Of a DNA stretch of 64,000 bases, positions 10,665-19,741 are shown piece by piece (within the stretch, counting starts at the first letter, position 1; the number at the start of each line of letters is the position of its first letter). Source of the stretch: Mycolicibacterium cosmeticum. GTDB lineage: Bacteria; Actinomycetota; Actinomycetes; Mycobacteriales; Mycobacteriaceae. The translations under genes were made by a program, and so were the position numbers. The notes beneath the pieces are model-generated. The model searched no databases and was not told the origin of the DNA. It saw only the letters and a list, made by a program, of their open reading frames with translations. Where the stretch lies: NCBI RefSeq assembly GCF_000613185.1, contig NZ_CCBB010000003.1:124001-188000 (forward strand), in the 5' to 3' direction.

Positions 10665-12070
10665 TGCCGATCGTGCGGGTGGCCGTGCTGGCCGCCGGCG
10701 CCGACGAGGAGTCCGGTCGTGCCGCCGGGCGGCTCACCGAGCTGGCGCTGCCGGCCGAACTGCCGCTACGCGAGATCATCCCGGCCGTGCAGCGCACCGT
10801 GCTGCCCGCCGACGACGGTGCCGATCTCGACGGCACGCCGGCGAGGTTGAGCCTGGCCCCGATCGGCGGCGCACCGTTCAGTCTGGACGCCACGCTGGAC
10901 ACCGTCGGGGTGGTCGACGGCGATCTGCTGGCATTGCAGGAAATTCCGGCCGGCCCGGCCGCACCACGCATCATCGAGGACATCGCCGATGCCGCGGCCA
11001 TCTTCTCCACCGCCCGGGAACGCGCCTGGGGGGCCGGCCAGATCCAACGCGGCGCCGTCGCGGCGGTGATCGCCTTCCTGCTGCTGGCCACCGCTTTGGC
11101 GGCCACCTTCCGGGTCGGCACCGGCCATGCGGGCGGGTTGTTCACCCTGGCCGGAGTCGCCGTCGTGGCGGTGGTGGCGTCGCTGGTCGCCCGACCGCGG
11201 TCGGTGTCGCTGGGTACGGCGCTGGCGGTGACCGCACTGGTTCCGGTGGCCGCGGCATTCGCGCTGGCCGTCCCCGGTGACTTCGGTGCCGCACAACTGC
11301 TGCTCGCCGCGGCCGGCGTGACCGCCTGGTCGATCATCGGCATCGTCGTGTTCGAGCGCGCCATCGCGACCTTCACCACGACCGCGGTCACCGGATTCGG
11401 TGTGTTGCTGTTTGCCGCCCTGGCTTCGGTGTGGGAGCTGAACGACACCCGGATCGGTTGCGGCTTGCTCGTTTTCGCGCTCGTGGTCACGGTGCAGGCC
11501 GCCCAACTGTCGGCGCTGTGCGCGCGGCTGCCCGTCCCCGTCATCCCCGCACCGGGCGACCCGACCCCGTCGGCGCAACCGCTGCGGGTGCTGGAGGATC
11601 TGCCCCGCCGGGTGCGCGTCACCAACGCGCACCAAACCGGTTTCCTGGCCGCCGGCGTTCTGCTGTCGGCCACTGGTTCGGTGATCCTGGTCGCCGGACC
11701 CGTGGTGTCGCCGTGGGCGTGGGTTCTGGTGGTCGTCGCGGCGCTGGGCACGGCCTTGCGCGCCCGGGTGTGGGATTCGGCCGCCTGCAAGGCGTGGCTG
11801 CTGAGTCATTCGTTCCTGGTGACGTCCGCGCTGCTGATCGTCCTGCTGGTCACCGATCGCTACACCGCGGCCTGGTGGGCCTTGGGTGTGCTGACCGTGC
11901 TGGTCGCCGGCTGGGTGCTGGTCGCGTCGAATCCACGGATCGCCGCGCCGGACACCTACTCGCTGCCGGCGCGGCGCCTGCTGGGCTTCGTCGCGGCCGC
12001 GGTGGACGCCTCGGTGATCCCGCTGGCCGCCTACCTGCTCGGCCTGTTCGAATGGGTTCTGAATAGGTGA
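10646..12070 (+). CDS. eccD3: EccD3, ESX-3 polytopic membrane component
   Basis: Membrane channel component of ESX-3, 474 residues. The frame is open from 10568, but ATG 10646 is chosen because it follows a GAACGGAA-type site and gives MPDNTVMPIVRVAVL. The first 90 or so residues form the ubiquitin-like cytosolic domain. About eleven hydrophobic helices follow from residue 133 to the end. In the known ESX complexes two EccD copies line each protomer. The start overlaps espG3 by 19 bases; the stop overlaps the mycP3 GTG (GTGA). Confidence 0.96.
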   Translation: MPDNTVMPIVRVAVLAAGADEESGRAAGRLTELALPAELPLREIIPAVQRTVLPADDGADLDGTPARLSLAPIGGAPFSLDATLDTVGVVDGDLLALQEIPAGPAAPRIIEDIADAAAIFSTARERAWGAGQIQRGAVAAVIAFLLLATALAATFRVGTGHAGGLFTLAGVAVVAVVASLVARPRSVSLGTALAVTALVPVAAAFALAVPGDFGAAQLLLAAAGVTAWSIIGIVVFERAIATFTTTAVTGFGVLLFAALASVWELNDTRIGCGLLVFALVVTVQAAQLSALCARLPVPVIPAPGDPTPSAQPLRVLEDLPRRVRVTNAHQTGFLAAGVLLSATGSVILVAGPVVSPWAWVLVVVAALGTALRARVWDSAACKAWLLSHSFLVTSALLIVLLVTDRYTAAWWALGVLTVLVAGWVLVASNPRIAAPDTYSLPARRLLGFVAAAVDASVIPLAAYLLGLFEWVLNR

Positions 12071-13440
12071 CCGGATCCCGTTGTGGCTCAGCACTCCTCG
12101 GTGCCGTCGGTGCCGTGGTGCTGCTGAGCTGTCCCGCCGCGGGCGCCGTCACCCCGCCGGCGGTCGACGATCAGGTGGCTCCACCCACCGGTGCCGCGGG
12201 TCCGGTGCAGGCCATGGCGCTGCGCACCCCGTGCGTGACCACCGGCGTGCTGCCCGGCACCGACTCGGCGGCGGTGAACCCGAACCAGGTGGCGCTCGAC
12301 CTGCCCGGTGCCTGGCGGTACAGCCGCGGTGACGGGCAGACCGTCGCCGTCATCGACACCGGCGTCCGCCCTGGCCCGCGGCTGCCGAATGTCGAGCCCG
12401 GCGGTGACTTCGTCGAAGCGGGGGACGGGTTGTCCGACTGTGACGGGCATGGCACGCTGATCGCCGGGCTGATCGCCGGGCAGCCCGGCGCGGACGGGTT
12501 CTCCGGGGTGGCCCCTGGTGCCCGGCTGGTGTCGATCCGCCAGACCTCCGCGCACTACTCGCCCGCGCAGCAGGGTGCAGACCCGGTGCTCACCCGGGCC
12601 GGGATCGATATCGCGACGCTGGCCCGCGCGGTGGTGCGGGCGGCCGACCTGGGTGCGCGGGTGATCAACATCTCCGCGGTGACCTGCCTGCCCGCCGACA
12701 ACACCGTCGACCAGTCCGCGCTCGGCGCGGCGCTGCGGTACGCCGCGGTCGACAAGGACGCCGTGATCATCGCGGCGGCCGGTAACAGCAGTTCCACCAC
12801 CGCAGCCGGAACATCATGTGCGGCAAACCCACTCGCCGATCCGGCCCGGGCAGGCGATCCGCGCAACTGGGGTGGCGTCACATCGGTGTCCATCCCGTCC
12901 TGGTGGCAGCCCTATGTGCTGTCCGTCGGTGCGCTGACCCGCCAGGGTGAGCCCGCACCGTTCACCATGGCCGGACCGTGGGTCGGCATCGCCGCGCCGG
13001 GGCAGGACATCACGTCGCTGAGCAACAGCACCGACGGTGGACTGGCCAACGGGTTGCCCGATGCCAGAGGCGAACTGGCGCCCGCCAGCGGCACCAGTTA
13101 CGCCGCGGCGTACGTGTCAGGGGTGGCTGCGCTGGTGCGGGCCCGTTTCCCCGAACTGACCGCGGAGCAGGTGGTGCGGAGGCTGACGGTGACCGCGCAC
13201 GGTGCCGACCGCTCACCGTCGAATGTGGTGGGCGCGGGCAGTATCGACCCCGTAGCCGCCCTGACCTGGGATGTTCCCGGACCGGGCGGTCCCGCCGATA
13301 CGGCGAAAGCGGTTGCCGCACCGCCGGTCCCGGCGCCCGAAGACTCCACCCCACGGACCGTCGCATTCATCGGCACCGGGGTACTCGCGTTGGTGGTCCT
13401 GGTGGTCGCCGCTCTTCGACGGAAGGACTCAGCCGCATGA
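12067..13440 (+). CDS. mycP3: MycP3, ESX-3 mycosin subtilisin-like protease
   Basis: Membrane-anchored serine protease, 457 residues, that caps and stabilises the ESX complex. A signal peptide occupies about residues 1-27. The catalytic triad is visible as D97 (VIDTG), H128 (DGHGT) and S344 (GTSYAAA). A C-terminal transmembrane helix (about 430-450) is followed by RRKDSAA. The GTG start overlaps the eccD3 stop as GTGA, and its own stop overlaps eccE3 as ATGA. Cys residues near 56 and 124 fit the N-terminal extension disulfide of mycosins; the pairing is inferred. Confidence 0.96.
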   Translation: MTGSRCGSALLGAVGAVVLLSCPAAGAVTPPAVDDQVAPPTGAAGPVQAMALRTPCVTTGVLPGTDSAAVNPNQVALDLPGAWRYSRGDGQTVAVIDTGVRPGPRLPNVEPGGDFVEAGDGLSDCDGHGTLIAGLIAGQPGADGFSGVAPGARLVSIRQTSAHYSPAQQGADPVLTRAGIDIATLARAVVRAADLGARVINISAVTCLPADNTVDQSALGAALRYAAVDKDAVIIAAAGNSSSTTAAGTSCAANPLADPARAGDPRNWGGVTSVSIPSWWQPYVLSVGALTRQGEPAPFTMAGPWVGIAAPGQDITSLSNSTDGGLANGLPDARGELAPASGTSYAAAYVSGVAALVRARFPELTAEQVVRRLTVTAHGADRSPSNVVGAGSIDPVAALTWDVPGPGGPADTAKAVAAPPVPAPEDSTPRTVAFIGTGVLALVVLVVAALRRKDSAA

Positions 13441-14345
13441 CGGCCCGACTCGCCCTGGCGTTGCTGTTCATCATCCCGGCCGCGCTGGCCTATCCCTGGC
13501 CGACGGTCACCTCGCGATGGGTGCTCGGAGTGGCGATCACCGTGGTGATCCTTGTGTTTGCCTGGTGGCGAGGCGAATTCGTCACGACGCTGCTGGGCCG
13601 CCGGCTGGCGATCGTCGTGCGCAATGCCCGCAAGTCCCCGACCGGTGGGCAACCGGCCGATCGTGGCTCGGTGCTGCTGCGGATCGACGGCACCGGTGAC
13701 CTACCGGTGCCGCTGATCGCCGGGTACGTCGACCGGTACGGACTGCGCTGCGACAAGGTCCGGATCACCAGTCGGGACCAGGGCGGGCAGCGGCAGACCT
13801 GGGTGGGACTGACCCTGGCCGCCGAGGACAATCTGCCTGCACTGCAGGCACGTTCGGCGCACCTTCCGCTGCACGACACCGTCGACGTGATCGGCCGCCG
13901 GTTGGCCGGCCACCTCAGGGAACATGGTTGGACGGTCACCGCGGTCGAGGGTGGTCAGCCGGCACCGGTTCGCGGTGACGCGCGTGAATCGTGGCGTGCG
14001 CTGGCCGATGACGCCGGATTCGTTGCGGCCTACCGCATTCCGGTGCAGGCGCTGCCGGAGCTGCTGGACGCCGTATGGGCGAGCCCGGCGCAGGAGACCT
14101 GGACCGCCGTCGAGTTCGGCGTGCACAGTGTCGCGGCTGTCGTCGCCTTCCGTACCGCCGAGGCCCCCGGCGCCGCGGTACCGGTACCGGGGCTGGCCCG
14201 GCTGGGCGGGCGGCAACGGCCCGTGCTCGACGCGCTCGAACTGTCCGCCGCGCAACGGCTGGACGGTCACGGACCGGCCACCCCGGACCTGCCGACGTGG
14301 TTGTCCTGGCCGGTGGATGCCGCCGGTGTACCGGTCAGGACGTAG
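13437..14345 (+). CDS. eccE3: EccE3, ESX-3 membrane component
   Basis: Peripheral subunit of the ESX-3 membrane complex, 302 residues. Two hydrophobic helices near the N-terminus (about 3-20 and 26-44) precede a cytosolic domain. ATG 13437 lies in the mycP3 stop (ATGA). A longer in-frame opening to 12978 runs inside mycP3 and is rejected. It is shorter than the roughly 330-residue M. tuberculosis protein, mostly at the C-terminus. It is the last ESX-3 gene; a convergent amidohydrolase gene ends 12 bases away. Confidence 0.93.
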   Translation: MTARLALALLFIIPAALAYPWPTVTSRWVLGVAITVVILVFAWWRGEFVTTLLGRRLAIVVRNARKSPTGGQPADRGSVLLRIDGTGDLPVPLIAGYVDRYGLRCDKVRITSRDQGGQRQTWVGLTLAAEDNLPALQARSAHLPLHDTVDVIGRRLAGHLREHGWTVTAVEGGQPAPVRGDARESWRALADDAGFVAAYRIPVQALPELLDAVWASPAQETWTAVEFGVHSVAAVVAFRTAEAPGAAVPVPGLARLGGRQRPVLDALELSAAQRLDGHGPATPDLPTWLSWPVDAAGVPVRT

Positions 14346-14357
14346 CACGCACACGGG

Positions 14358-15239
14358 TCAGTTCAGCCCGAACAACGCCGCACCGTTGTGGTGGAACACC
14401 GCACGCAGCCAGGCGTCGTCGACGCCGGGCAACCGGGTCAGCGCCGTCATCGCATCCAGGTAGCCGTACGGAATGTTGGGGAAGTCGCTGCCCCACAGGA
14501 TGCGGTCACCGAGTGCGCGTAGCCGCGGGTATTCGGCGGCGGGAAACGGCATGGTCTCCTCGGCGAACCCGGTGAAGGCCATGGTGGTGTCCAGGGCCAC
14601 GTCGTAATCTTCGGCCAGGTCCAGGAATTCGGTGTACTCCGGCATGCCCATGTGCGCCACGATCAACCGCAACCGTGGGTGGCACCGCAGGACGGCGCGC
14701 ACCGGATCGGGTCCGGTGTGGTTGCCCGGCTGCGGCCCCGACCCACAGTGGATGACGATCGGGATACCGGCGTCGGCCAGCATGCCCCAGACGTCGTCGA
14801 GCAACGCGTCGGTGGGGTCGAACCCGCCGACCTGCACGTGCACCTTGAACACCCGGGTGCCCCCGGCGATGGCCGCTTTCACGTACTCGGCGGCGCCCGG
14901 TTCGGGATAGAAGGTGGCCGTCGACAGGCAGTCCGGGGTGTCGGCCGCGAACCGCGCGGCCCACTGGTTCAGCCACGCCGCCATGTCGGGCTTGTGCGGG
15001 TAGAGCAGGGAGGTGAAGGCGCGGACCCCGAACGCTCGCAGCGTGTCCAGCCGGGCCTGCTCGTCGCTGCGGTAGGTGATGGGCCAGGGCCGGCCCACCA
15101 GCGGGCCCGCCGCGTCGAAGTACTGCCAGACCTTGTCCATGACGTTCTTGGGCATGAAGTGGGTGTGCACGTCGACGATGCCGGGCAACCCGAGGGATTC
15201 CCAGATCCGACGCACCGAAGTCGGTTCGTCCATCGTCAC
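14358..15239 (-). CDS. Amidohydrolase family protein (TIM-barrel metal hydrolase)
   Basis: 293 residues of the amidohydrolase-2 (ACMSD-like) superfamily; cytosolic, substrate unknown. Metal-ligand motifs visible are VDVHTHF near residue 25, [16 protein letters not shown], a histidine in [10 protein letters not shown], and GSDFPN near the C-terminus. Starts: GTG 15239, or ATG 15233 two codons in. It converges on eccE3 and diverges from tam, with only 37 bases between starts. By position it corresponds to the gene following eccE3 in M. tuberculosis (Rv0293c), from memory. Hydrolase versus decarboxylase activity cannot be told from sequence. Confidence 0.85.
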   Translation of the reverse strand: MTMDEPTSVRRIWESLGLPGIVDVHTHFMPKNVMDKVWQYFDAAGPLVGRPWPITYRSDEQARLDTLRAFGVRAFTSLLYPHKPDMAAWLNQWAARFAADTPDCLSTATFYPEPGAAEYVKAAIAGGTRVFKVHVQVGGFDPTDALLDDVWGMLADAGIPIVIHCGSGPQPGNHTGPDPVRAVLRCHPRLRLIVAHMGMPEYTEFLDLAEDYDVALDTTMAFTGFAEETMPFPAAEYPRLRALGDRILWGSDFPNIPYGYLDAMTALTRLPGVDDAWLRAVFHHNGAALFGLN

Positions 15240-15276
15240 CGAACATACTCACAGCCCGGGGAGGACAATCGCAGGC

Positions 15277-16041
15277 GTGTGGAATCCCGATGTGTACCTC
15301 GCGTTCGCCGATCACCGCGGACGCCCGTTCTTCGACCTGCTGTCGCGGGTGGCCGCCGACGCGCCACGCCGGGTGGCCGACCTGGGCTGTGGTCCCGGCA
15401 ACCTGACCGAGACGCTCGGCCGGCGCTGGCCGGGTGCGCAGATCGAGGCGTGGGACTCGTCGCCGGAGATGGTGGCGAAGGCGCGCGAGCGTGGCCTGGA
15501 CGCCGCGGTCGGCGACATCGAGGGCTGGACCCCGCGCCCCGATACCGACGTGGTGCTGTCCAACGCCGCGCTGCAGTGGGTGCCGGGGCATCGGGACATC
15601 GTGCTGCGGTGGACCCGGCAGCTGGCACCCGGTTCGTGGATCGCCTTCCAGGTGCCCGGCAACTTCGACGCGCCTTCGCACCGGGCGATCCGGGAGGTGG
15701 CGCGGCGCGAACCGTTCGCCGAGCCGCTGCGCGAGATGCCCTGGCGGGAGGCTGATGTCGTCGGTGACCCGGAGGATTACGCCGGGCTGCTCACCGACGC
15801 CGGTTGCACGGTGGACGCCTGGGAGACCACCTATATCCACGAACTCCGCGGCGAGACACCGGTGTTGGACTGGATCACCGGGACCGCGCTGACCCAGGTG
15901 AAGGCCAGGCTGTCCGAGGAGCTGTGGCAGCAGTACCGGCGGGCGATCATCCCGGTGCTCGCGCAGGCCTACCCGGTGCGTGCCGACGGCATCACGTTCT
16001 TCCCGTTCCGGCGGGTGTTCGTCGTCGCCCAAACGCGGTGA
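15277..16041 (+). CDS. tam: Trans-aconitate 2-methyltransferase, Tam
   Basis: SAM-dependent methyltransferase that in the known family methyl-esterifies trans-aconitate, an inhibitory by-product of the TCA cycle. The start is GTG 15277 ([17 protein letters not shown]), preceded by GGGGAGGA; the frame is open further upstream but antisense to the amidohydrolase gene. Length 254 residues. SAM-binding motif I is [12 protein letters not shown] near residues 27-38, and SNAALQWVP is the Tam-type motif. The sequence is very similar to the M. tuberculosis Rv0294 protein. It ends at a 15-bp hairpin shared with the convergent cysNC gene. Confidence 0.93.
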   Translation: MWNPDVYLAFADHRGRPFFDLLSRVAADAPRRVADLGCGPGNLTETLGRRWPGAQIEAWDSSPEMVAKARERGLDAAVGDIEGWTPRPDTDVVLSNAALQWVPGHRDIVLRWTRQLAPGSWIAFQVPGNFDAPSHRAIREVARREPFAEPLREMPWREADVVGDPEDYAGLLTDAGCTVDAWETTYIHELRGETPVLDWITGTALTQVKARLSEELWQQYRRAIIPVLAQAYPVRADGITFFPFRRVFVVAQTR

Positions 16042-16044
16042 TTC

Positions 16045-16083
16045 GTGGAGCCGCACCCGGAATGGTTACGGGTGCGGCTCCAC
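16045..16083. terminator. Bidirectional hairpin between tam and cysNC
   Basis: Perfect 15-bp inverted repeat GTGGAGCCGCACCCG (16045-16059) / CGGGTGCGGCTCCAC (16069-16083) with a 9-base loop, three bases past the tam stop. The right arm also encodes the last residues VEPHP of CysNC, whose TAA lies in the loop. There is no U-tract, which is usual for mycobacterial hairpin terminators. Expected to end transcripts from both sides. Confidence 0.75.
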
Positions 16084-17961
16084 AAATCGCTTCTTGTCGA
16101 GCAGTTCGATGACCTGTCGGACCAAATGTTCGATATCGGCGCCGGTGGTGTCGACCACCAGGTCGGGGGCGTCGGGTGCCTCATAGGGCGCATCGATCCC
16201 GGTGAGGCCCTTGAGTTCCCCGGACTTGGCGCGTGCGTACAGGCCCTTCGGGTCGCGGCGCGCGCACTCCTGGACCGGGGTGGCGACGTGGATTTCGATG
16301 AACGGCAGCTTGGCGGCGTCGTTCAGGGATCGGGCGATCTCGCGATCCGAGCGCAGCGGCGACACCAGCGCGGCCAGCGCGACGACGCCGGCGTCGGCCA
16401 GCAGCCGGGTGAGATGGCCCACCCGCCTGATGTTCTCGGTGCGGTCGCCCGCCGAGAAGCCGAGATCGTCGGACAAGCCGTGCCGCAGATTGTCCCCGTC
16501 CAGCAGATAGGCCACCTGGCCGGACTCGACCAGTGCCCGCTCCACGGCCACGGCCAGCGTGGACTTGCCCGAGGCGGGCAACCCGGTGAACCAGATGGTG
16601 GCGCCGCGCTGCCCGGTCTTGCTCCAGCGGTACTCGCGGTCCAGGGACGACGGATGCCACTTGATGTCGGAGCGGTTGTGACCGCTGGGCTTGAGCTCGC
16701 GGGCCTCGACGATGATGCCGGCGCCCACGGTGTCGTTGGACACCTCGTCGATCAGGATGAAGGCGCCGCTGTCCCGGTTCTCGGCGTACGGGTCGGCCAC
16801 CACCACCGAGCTGGTGCGCAGTGTCACCGAACCGATATCGTTGAGCGCCAGTTCGACCGGGCCGTCGAGCTCGTCGAGCGTCTCGGGGTCCAGCTTGGTG
16901 TGCAGATCCTGCACGGTGGCCCGCACGGTGCGGGTGCCCTGCTTGAGCGCCAGCCGATCACCGGCGCGTAACGGGCTGTCCTGGAACCAGCACACCGTGG
17001 CGTCGATCTCGCGGGCCAGCACCGGCAGCGCGGCATGGTCGGCCGCGCTGACGAACACGTCGCCGCGCCCGACGTCGATATCGTCGGCCAGTTCGATCGA
17101 CACCGACAGCGGCGCCACGGCGGTGGTCCGGTCGTCGTCGAGGGTGTCGAGCACGGTGACGGTGGACCGGGTGCCCGCGGGCAGGCTCACCACCTCGTCG
17201 CCGACGCTCAGCGTGCCGGCCGACAGCCGGCCGGTGTAGCGGCGACGCTGTTCTGAGGTGGGGCGCGACACCCACTGCACCGGGAGCCGCAGATTGGCGG
17301 GCTCCGGGTGCGGTGCCGAGAGTTCGATGGCCTCAAGGTATTCCAGTAGCGTCGGGCCGGCGTACCACGGCGTGTTGGTGGAACGGTGCACGACGTTGTC
17401 GCCCAGCTTGGCCGCGATGGGGATCACGGTCAGCTCGGCACCGCCGAGCCGGTCGGCGACCAACTGCAGTTCGCGCTGCACCTCGGTGAACCGGCCCTCG
17501 TCGAAGTCGACCAGGTCGATCTTGTTGACGGTGGCCACAAAGTGCTTGATTCCCAACAACTTAGCGATCCTGGCGTGCCGGCGGGTTTGGCGCAGCACGC
17601 CCGCGCGGGCGTCCACCAGCAGGATGGCCACGTGCGCGTTGGAGGCGCCGGTGAACATGTTGCGGGTGTAGCGCTCGTGCCCCGGGGTGTCGGCCAGGAT
17701 GTAGCTGCGGGTCTCGGTGGAGAAGAACCGGTAGGCCACGTCGATGGTGATGCCCTGCTCGCGCTCGGCGCGCAGGCCGTCGGACAGGGCGGCCAGGTCG
17801 GCCACGCCCTCCTCGTCGGTGACCGCCTCCAGATGATCCAGCGGCAGGCTGTCGGTGTCGTGCAGCAGCCGGCCGATCAGGGTGCTCTTACCGTCGTCGA
17901 CCGAGCCGGCGGTGGTGATGCGGAGCAACTGCCGGGTCGTCGAGCCCGTCTGAGAACCCAT
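16066..17961 (-). CDS. cysNC: CysNC, sulfate adenylyltransferase large subunit fused to APS kinase
   Basis: Bifunctional enzyme, 631 residues: the CysN GTPase drives ATP sulfurylase (with CysD) to make APS, and the C-terminal APS kinase makes PAPS. CysN motifs: G1 GSVDDGKS (19-26), G3 DTPGH (91-95), G4 NKID (146-149), then EF-Tu-like barrels. The APS kinase P-loop is GLPASGKST (460-468), followed by DGDNLRHGL. The ATG overlaps the cysD stop (ATGA). PAPS is the sulfate donor for the Stf0 enzyme encoded two genes upstream. The final codons lie inside a terminator hairpin. Confidence 0.97.
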   Translation of the reverse strand: MGSQTGSTTRQLLRITTAGSVDDGKSTLIGRLLHDTDSLPLDHLEAVTDEEGVADLAALSDGLRAEREQGITIDVAYRFFSTETRSYILADTPGHERYTRNMFTGASNAHVAILLVDARAGVLRQTRRHARIAKLLGIKHFVATVNKIDLVDFDEGRFTEVQRELQLVADRLGGAELTVIPIAAKLGDNVVHRSTNTPWYAGPTLLEYLEAIELSAPHPEPANLRLPVQWVSRPTSEQRRRYTGRLSAGTLSVGDEVVSLPAGTRSTVTVLDTLDDDRTTAVAPLSVSIELADDIDVGRGDVFVSAADHAALPVLAREIDATVCWFQDSPLRAGDRLALKQGTRTVRATVQDLHTKLDPETLDELDGPVELALNDIGSVTLRTSSVVVADPYAENRDSGAFILIDEVSNDTVGAGIIVEARELKPSGHNRSDIKWHPSSLDREYRWSKTGQRGATIWFTGLPASGKSTLAVAVERALVESGQVAYLLDGDNLRHGLSDDLGFSAGDRTENIRRVGHLTRLLADAGVVALAALVSPLRSDREIARSLNDAAKLPFIEIHVATPVQECARRDPKGLYARAKSGELKGLTGIDAPYEAPDAPDLVVDTTGADIEHLVRQVIELLDKKRFVEPHP

Positions 17962-18872
17962 CAGAAGTAACCCTCTCGCTTGCGGTCTTCCATGGCCGCC
18001 ACGGATGTACGGTCATCGGCCCGGGTCTCGCCCCGTTCGGAGACGGTGGCCGCCGAGATCTCGGCGATCACCCCGTCGATGGTGGTGGCGGTGGACCGCA
18101 CCGCGCCGGTGATGGTGAGGTCGCCGACGGTGCGGTAGCGCACCCACTCGACGGCGGCCTTCTCGTCACCGGTCGGCTGCGTGTACTCCGACACCGCGAG
18201 CAGGATGCCGTCCCGCTCGAACACCTCGCGTTCGTGGGCGAAGTAGATCGACGGCAGCTCAAGGTTTTCCAGTTCGATGTAGCGCCAGATGTCGATCTCG
18301 GTCCAGTTCGAGAGGGGGAACACGCGGACCTGCTCACCCTTGCGGATGCGGCCGTTGTACAGCGACCACGGCTCGGGCCGTTGGGCCCGCGGGTCCCACT
18401 GGCCGAACTCGTCACGGAAGCTCAGGATGCGTTCCTTGGCACGGGCGCGTTCCTCGTCGCGCCGGGCTCCGCCGAACGCGGCGTCGAAACCGCCGGCCTC
18501 CAGCGCGTCGAGCAGGGTGCGGGTCTGTTGCCGGTTGCGGGAGGCGCCGGGGCCGGGATCGGCCACCCGGCCGCTGTCGATGGTCTCCTGCACCGAGCCG
18601 ACGAGCAGCTTGTGACCCTGGCCGGTGGTGCGCCGGTCCCGGAACTCGATGACCTCGGCGAAGTTGTGCCCGGTGTCGACGTGCAGCACCGGAAAGGGCA
18701 GCGGGAGAGGCCGGAAGGCCTTCTCCGCCAACCGGAGCAGCACGATGGAATCCTTGCCTGCGGAGAACAGCAGCACCGGGCGCTGCAGTTCGGCCACCAC
18801 CTCGCGGATGATGTGCACCGCTTCGGCCTCCAGCAGCCGTAGCTCGTCGACGTGGACGGTGTCGGTGGTCAT
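17961..18872 (-). CDS. cysD: CysD, sulfate adenylyltransferase small subunit
   Basis: PP-loop ATP pyrophosphatase-type subunit, 303 residues, that forms APS from ATP and sulfate together with CysN. The PP-loop SAGKDS is at residues 37-42. Conserved blocks [22 protein letters not shown] and [21 protein letters not shown] are present. The chosen ATG 18872 lies in the stf0 stop (ATGA); the open frame upstream is antisense-like shadow of stf0. The stop overlaps the cysNC start in the same way, so stf0-cysD-cysNC is a translationally coupled trio. Confidence 0.96.
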   Translation of the reverse strand: MTTDTVHVDELRLLEAEAVHIIREVVAELQRPVLLFSAGKDSIVLLRLAEKAFRPLPLPFPVLHVDTGHNFAEVIEFRDRRTTGQGHKLLVGSVQETIDSGRVADPGPGASRNRQQTRTLLDALEAGGFDAAFGGARRDEERARAKERILSFRDEFGQWDPRAQRPEPWSLYNGRIRKGEQVRVFPLSNWTEIDIWRYIELENLELPSIYFAHEREVFERDGILLAVSEYTQPTGDEKAAVEWVRYRTVGDLTITGAVRSTATTIDGVIAEISAATVSERGETRADDRTSVAAMEDRKREGYF

Positions 18873-19678
18873 GTCGGCAGTCCTTCCCGGTGCGCATCCG
18901 CGCGGTAACGGTCGACCCATTCGTCGGATCGCTGATCGGCCTGGCGTTCCAGTACCGGCTGCGGCGCCAACCGCGGGTCCAGGCCCAGTTGCTCCAGCAC
19001 GGTGGCCACCACGGTGGTGAGGTTGCGCCACAGATACGGGTAGGAGACGTCGATCGGTTCCACGCCTTCCTCGGCGAACCAGTTGCGCCAGCCCTCTTCC
19101 TGGGCGCGCAGCAGTTTCACGACATGCGCGATGCCACCGGCGTGGTATTCGGCGCGGGCATCGCGCACCGGGTCGGGCCGCCCGCGCCACACCCGGGTCT
19201 GCACCGCCCGCCAGAACGACACCGCCTGGGACACCACGTCGGGCCGGTAGACGTGGATCAGTACCGGGTCGCTGCCCACCACATCGCGGATGGCGGCCAG
19301 CAGCCCGTCGCCGGAGCGGTTCGGTAGATCCTTGGCCCGGTCCAGCAGCAGCGGCGTCTGGTTCCACATCAGCTTGCCGCCCCACACCCCGTTCGGGGTG
19401 CGCCCGACGGTCTGGATGTAGTCGCGCCAGATCTCGGCGGGCGCCAGGTCGGGTTTGCCCTCGACCAGCGGGTCGAGCAGTCGCAGGATCGACTCGTCGG
19501 TGACATCGGCGAACCACTCCCGCGGCTGCGGCGACATGCTGGTGGTGGGCAGGTACTGGAAGAACTCCTGCGGCTCGCCGGCCACGCCCGTCGCGCGCAG
19601 CGATTCCACCAGCAGCGTGCTGCCGCTGCGCTGCGAGGCGAGGACCAGATACGCCGTGGGTGCCGTCGGTGAAGCCAT
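18869..19678 (-). CDS. stf0: Stf0-family trehalose 2-sulfotransferase
   Basis: Cytosolic PAPS-dependent sulfotransferase, 269 residues, closely matching M. tuberculosis Stf0 (Rv0295c), which sulfates trehalose at the 2-position as the first step to sulfolipids. The PAPS-binding motif SQRSGSTLL is at residues 15-23. GEPQEFF contains E38, the position of the proposed catalytic base (E36 in the M. tuberculosis protein). Other conserved blocks are [12 protein letters not shown] and [20 protein letters not shown]. No Shine-Dalgarno is seen; a TAGGCT hexamer 7 bases before the ATG suggests a leaderless transcript. It overlaps cysD by 4 bases. Confidence 0.95.
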   Translation of the reverse strand: MASPTAPTAYLVLASQRSGSTLLVESLRATGVAGEPQEFFQYLPTTSMSPQPREWFADVTDESILRLLDPLVEGKPDLAPAEIWRDYIQTVGRTPNGVWGGKLMWNQTPLLLDRAKDLPNRSGDGLLAAIRDVVGSDPVLIHVYRPDVVSQAVSFWRAVQTRVWRGRPDPVRDARAEYHAGGIAHVVKLLRAQEEGWRNWFAEEGVEPIDVSYPYLWRNLTTVVATVLEQLGLDPRLAPQPVLERQADQRSDEWVDRYRADAHREGLPT

Positions 19679-19741
19679 GCGCGAGAGCCTAACGGGTGCG
19701 GTTATCTGCTGCTCAGAGGCATTTTTTACTCATGGTGAGCA

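Noticed and set aside
18873..19517. N-terminal extension of cysD over stf0
   Set aside because: CysD homology starts at 18872 and stf0 is clearly encoded in another frame.
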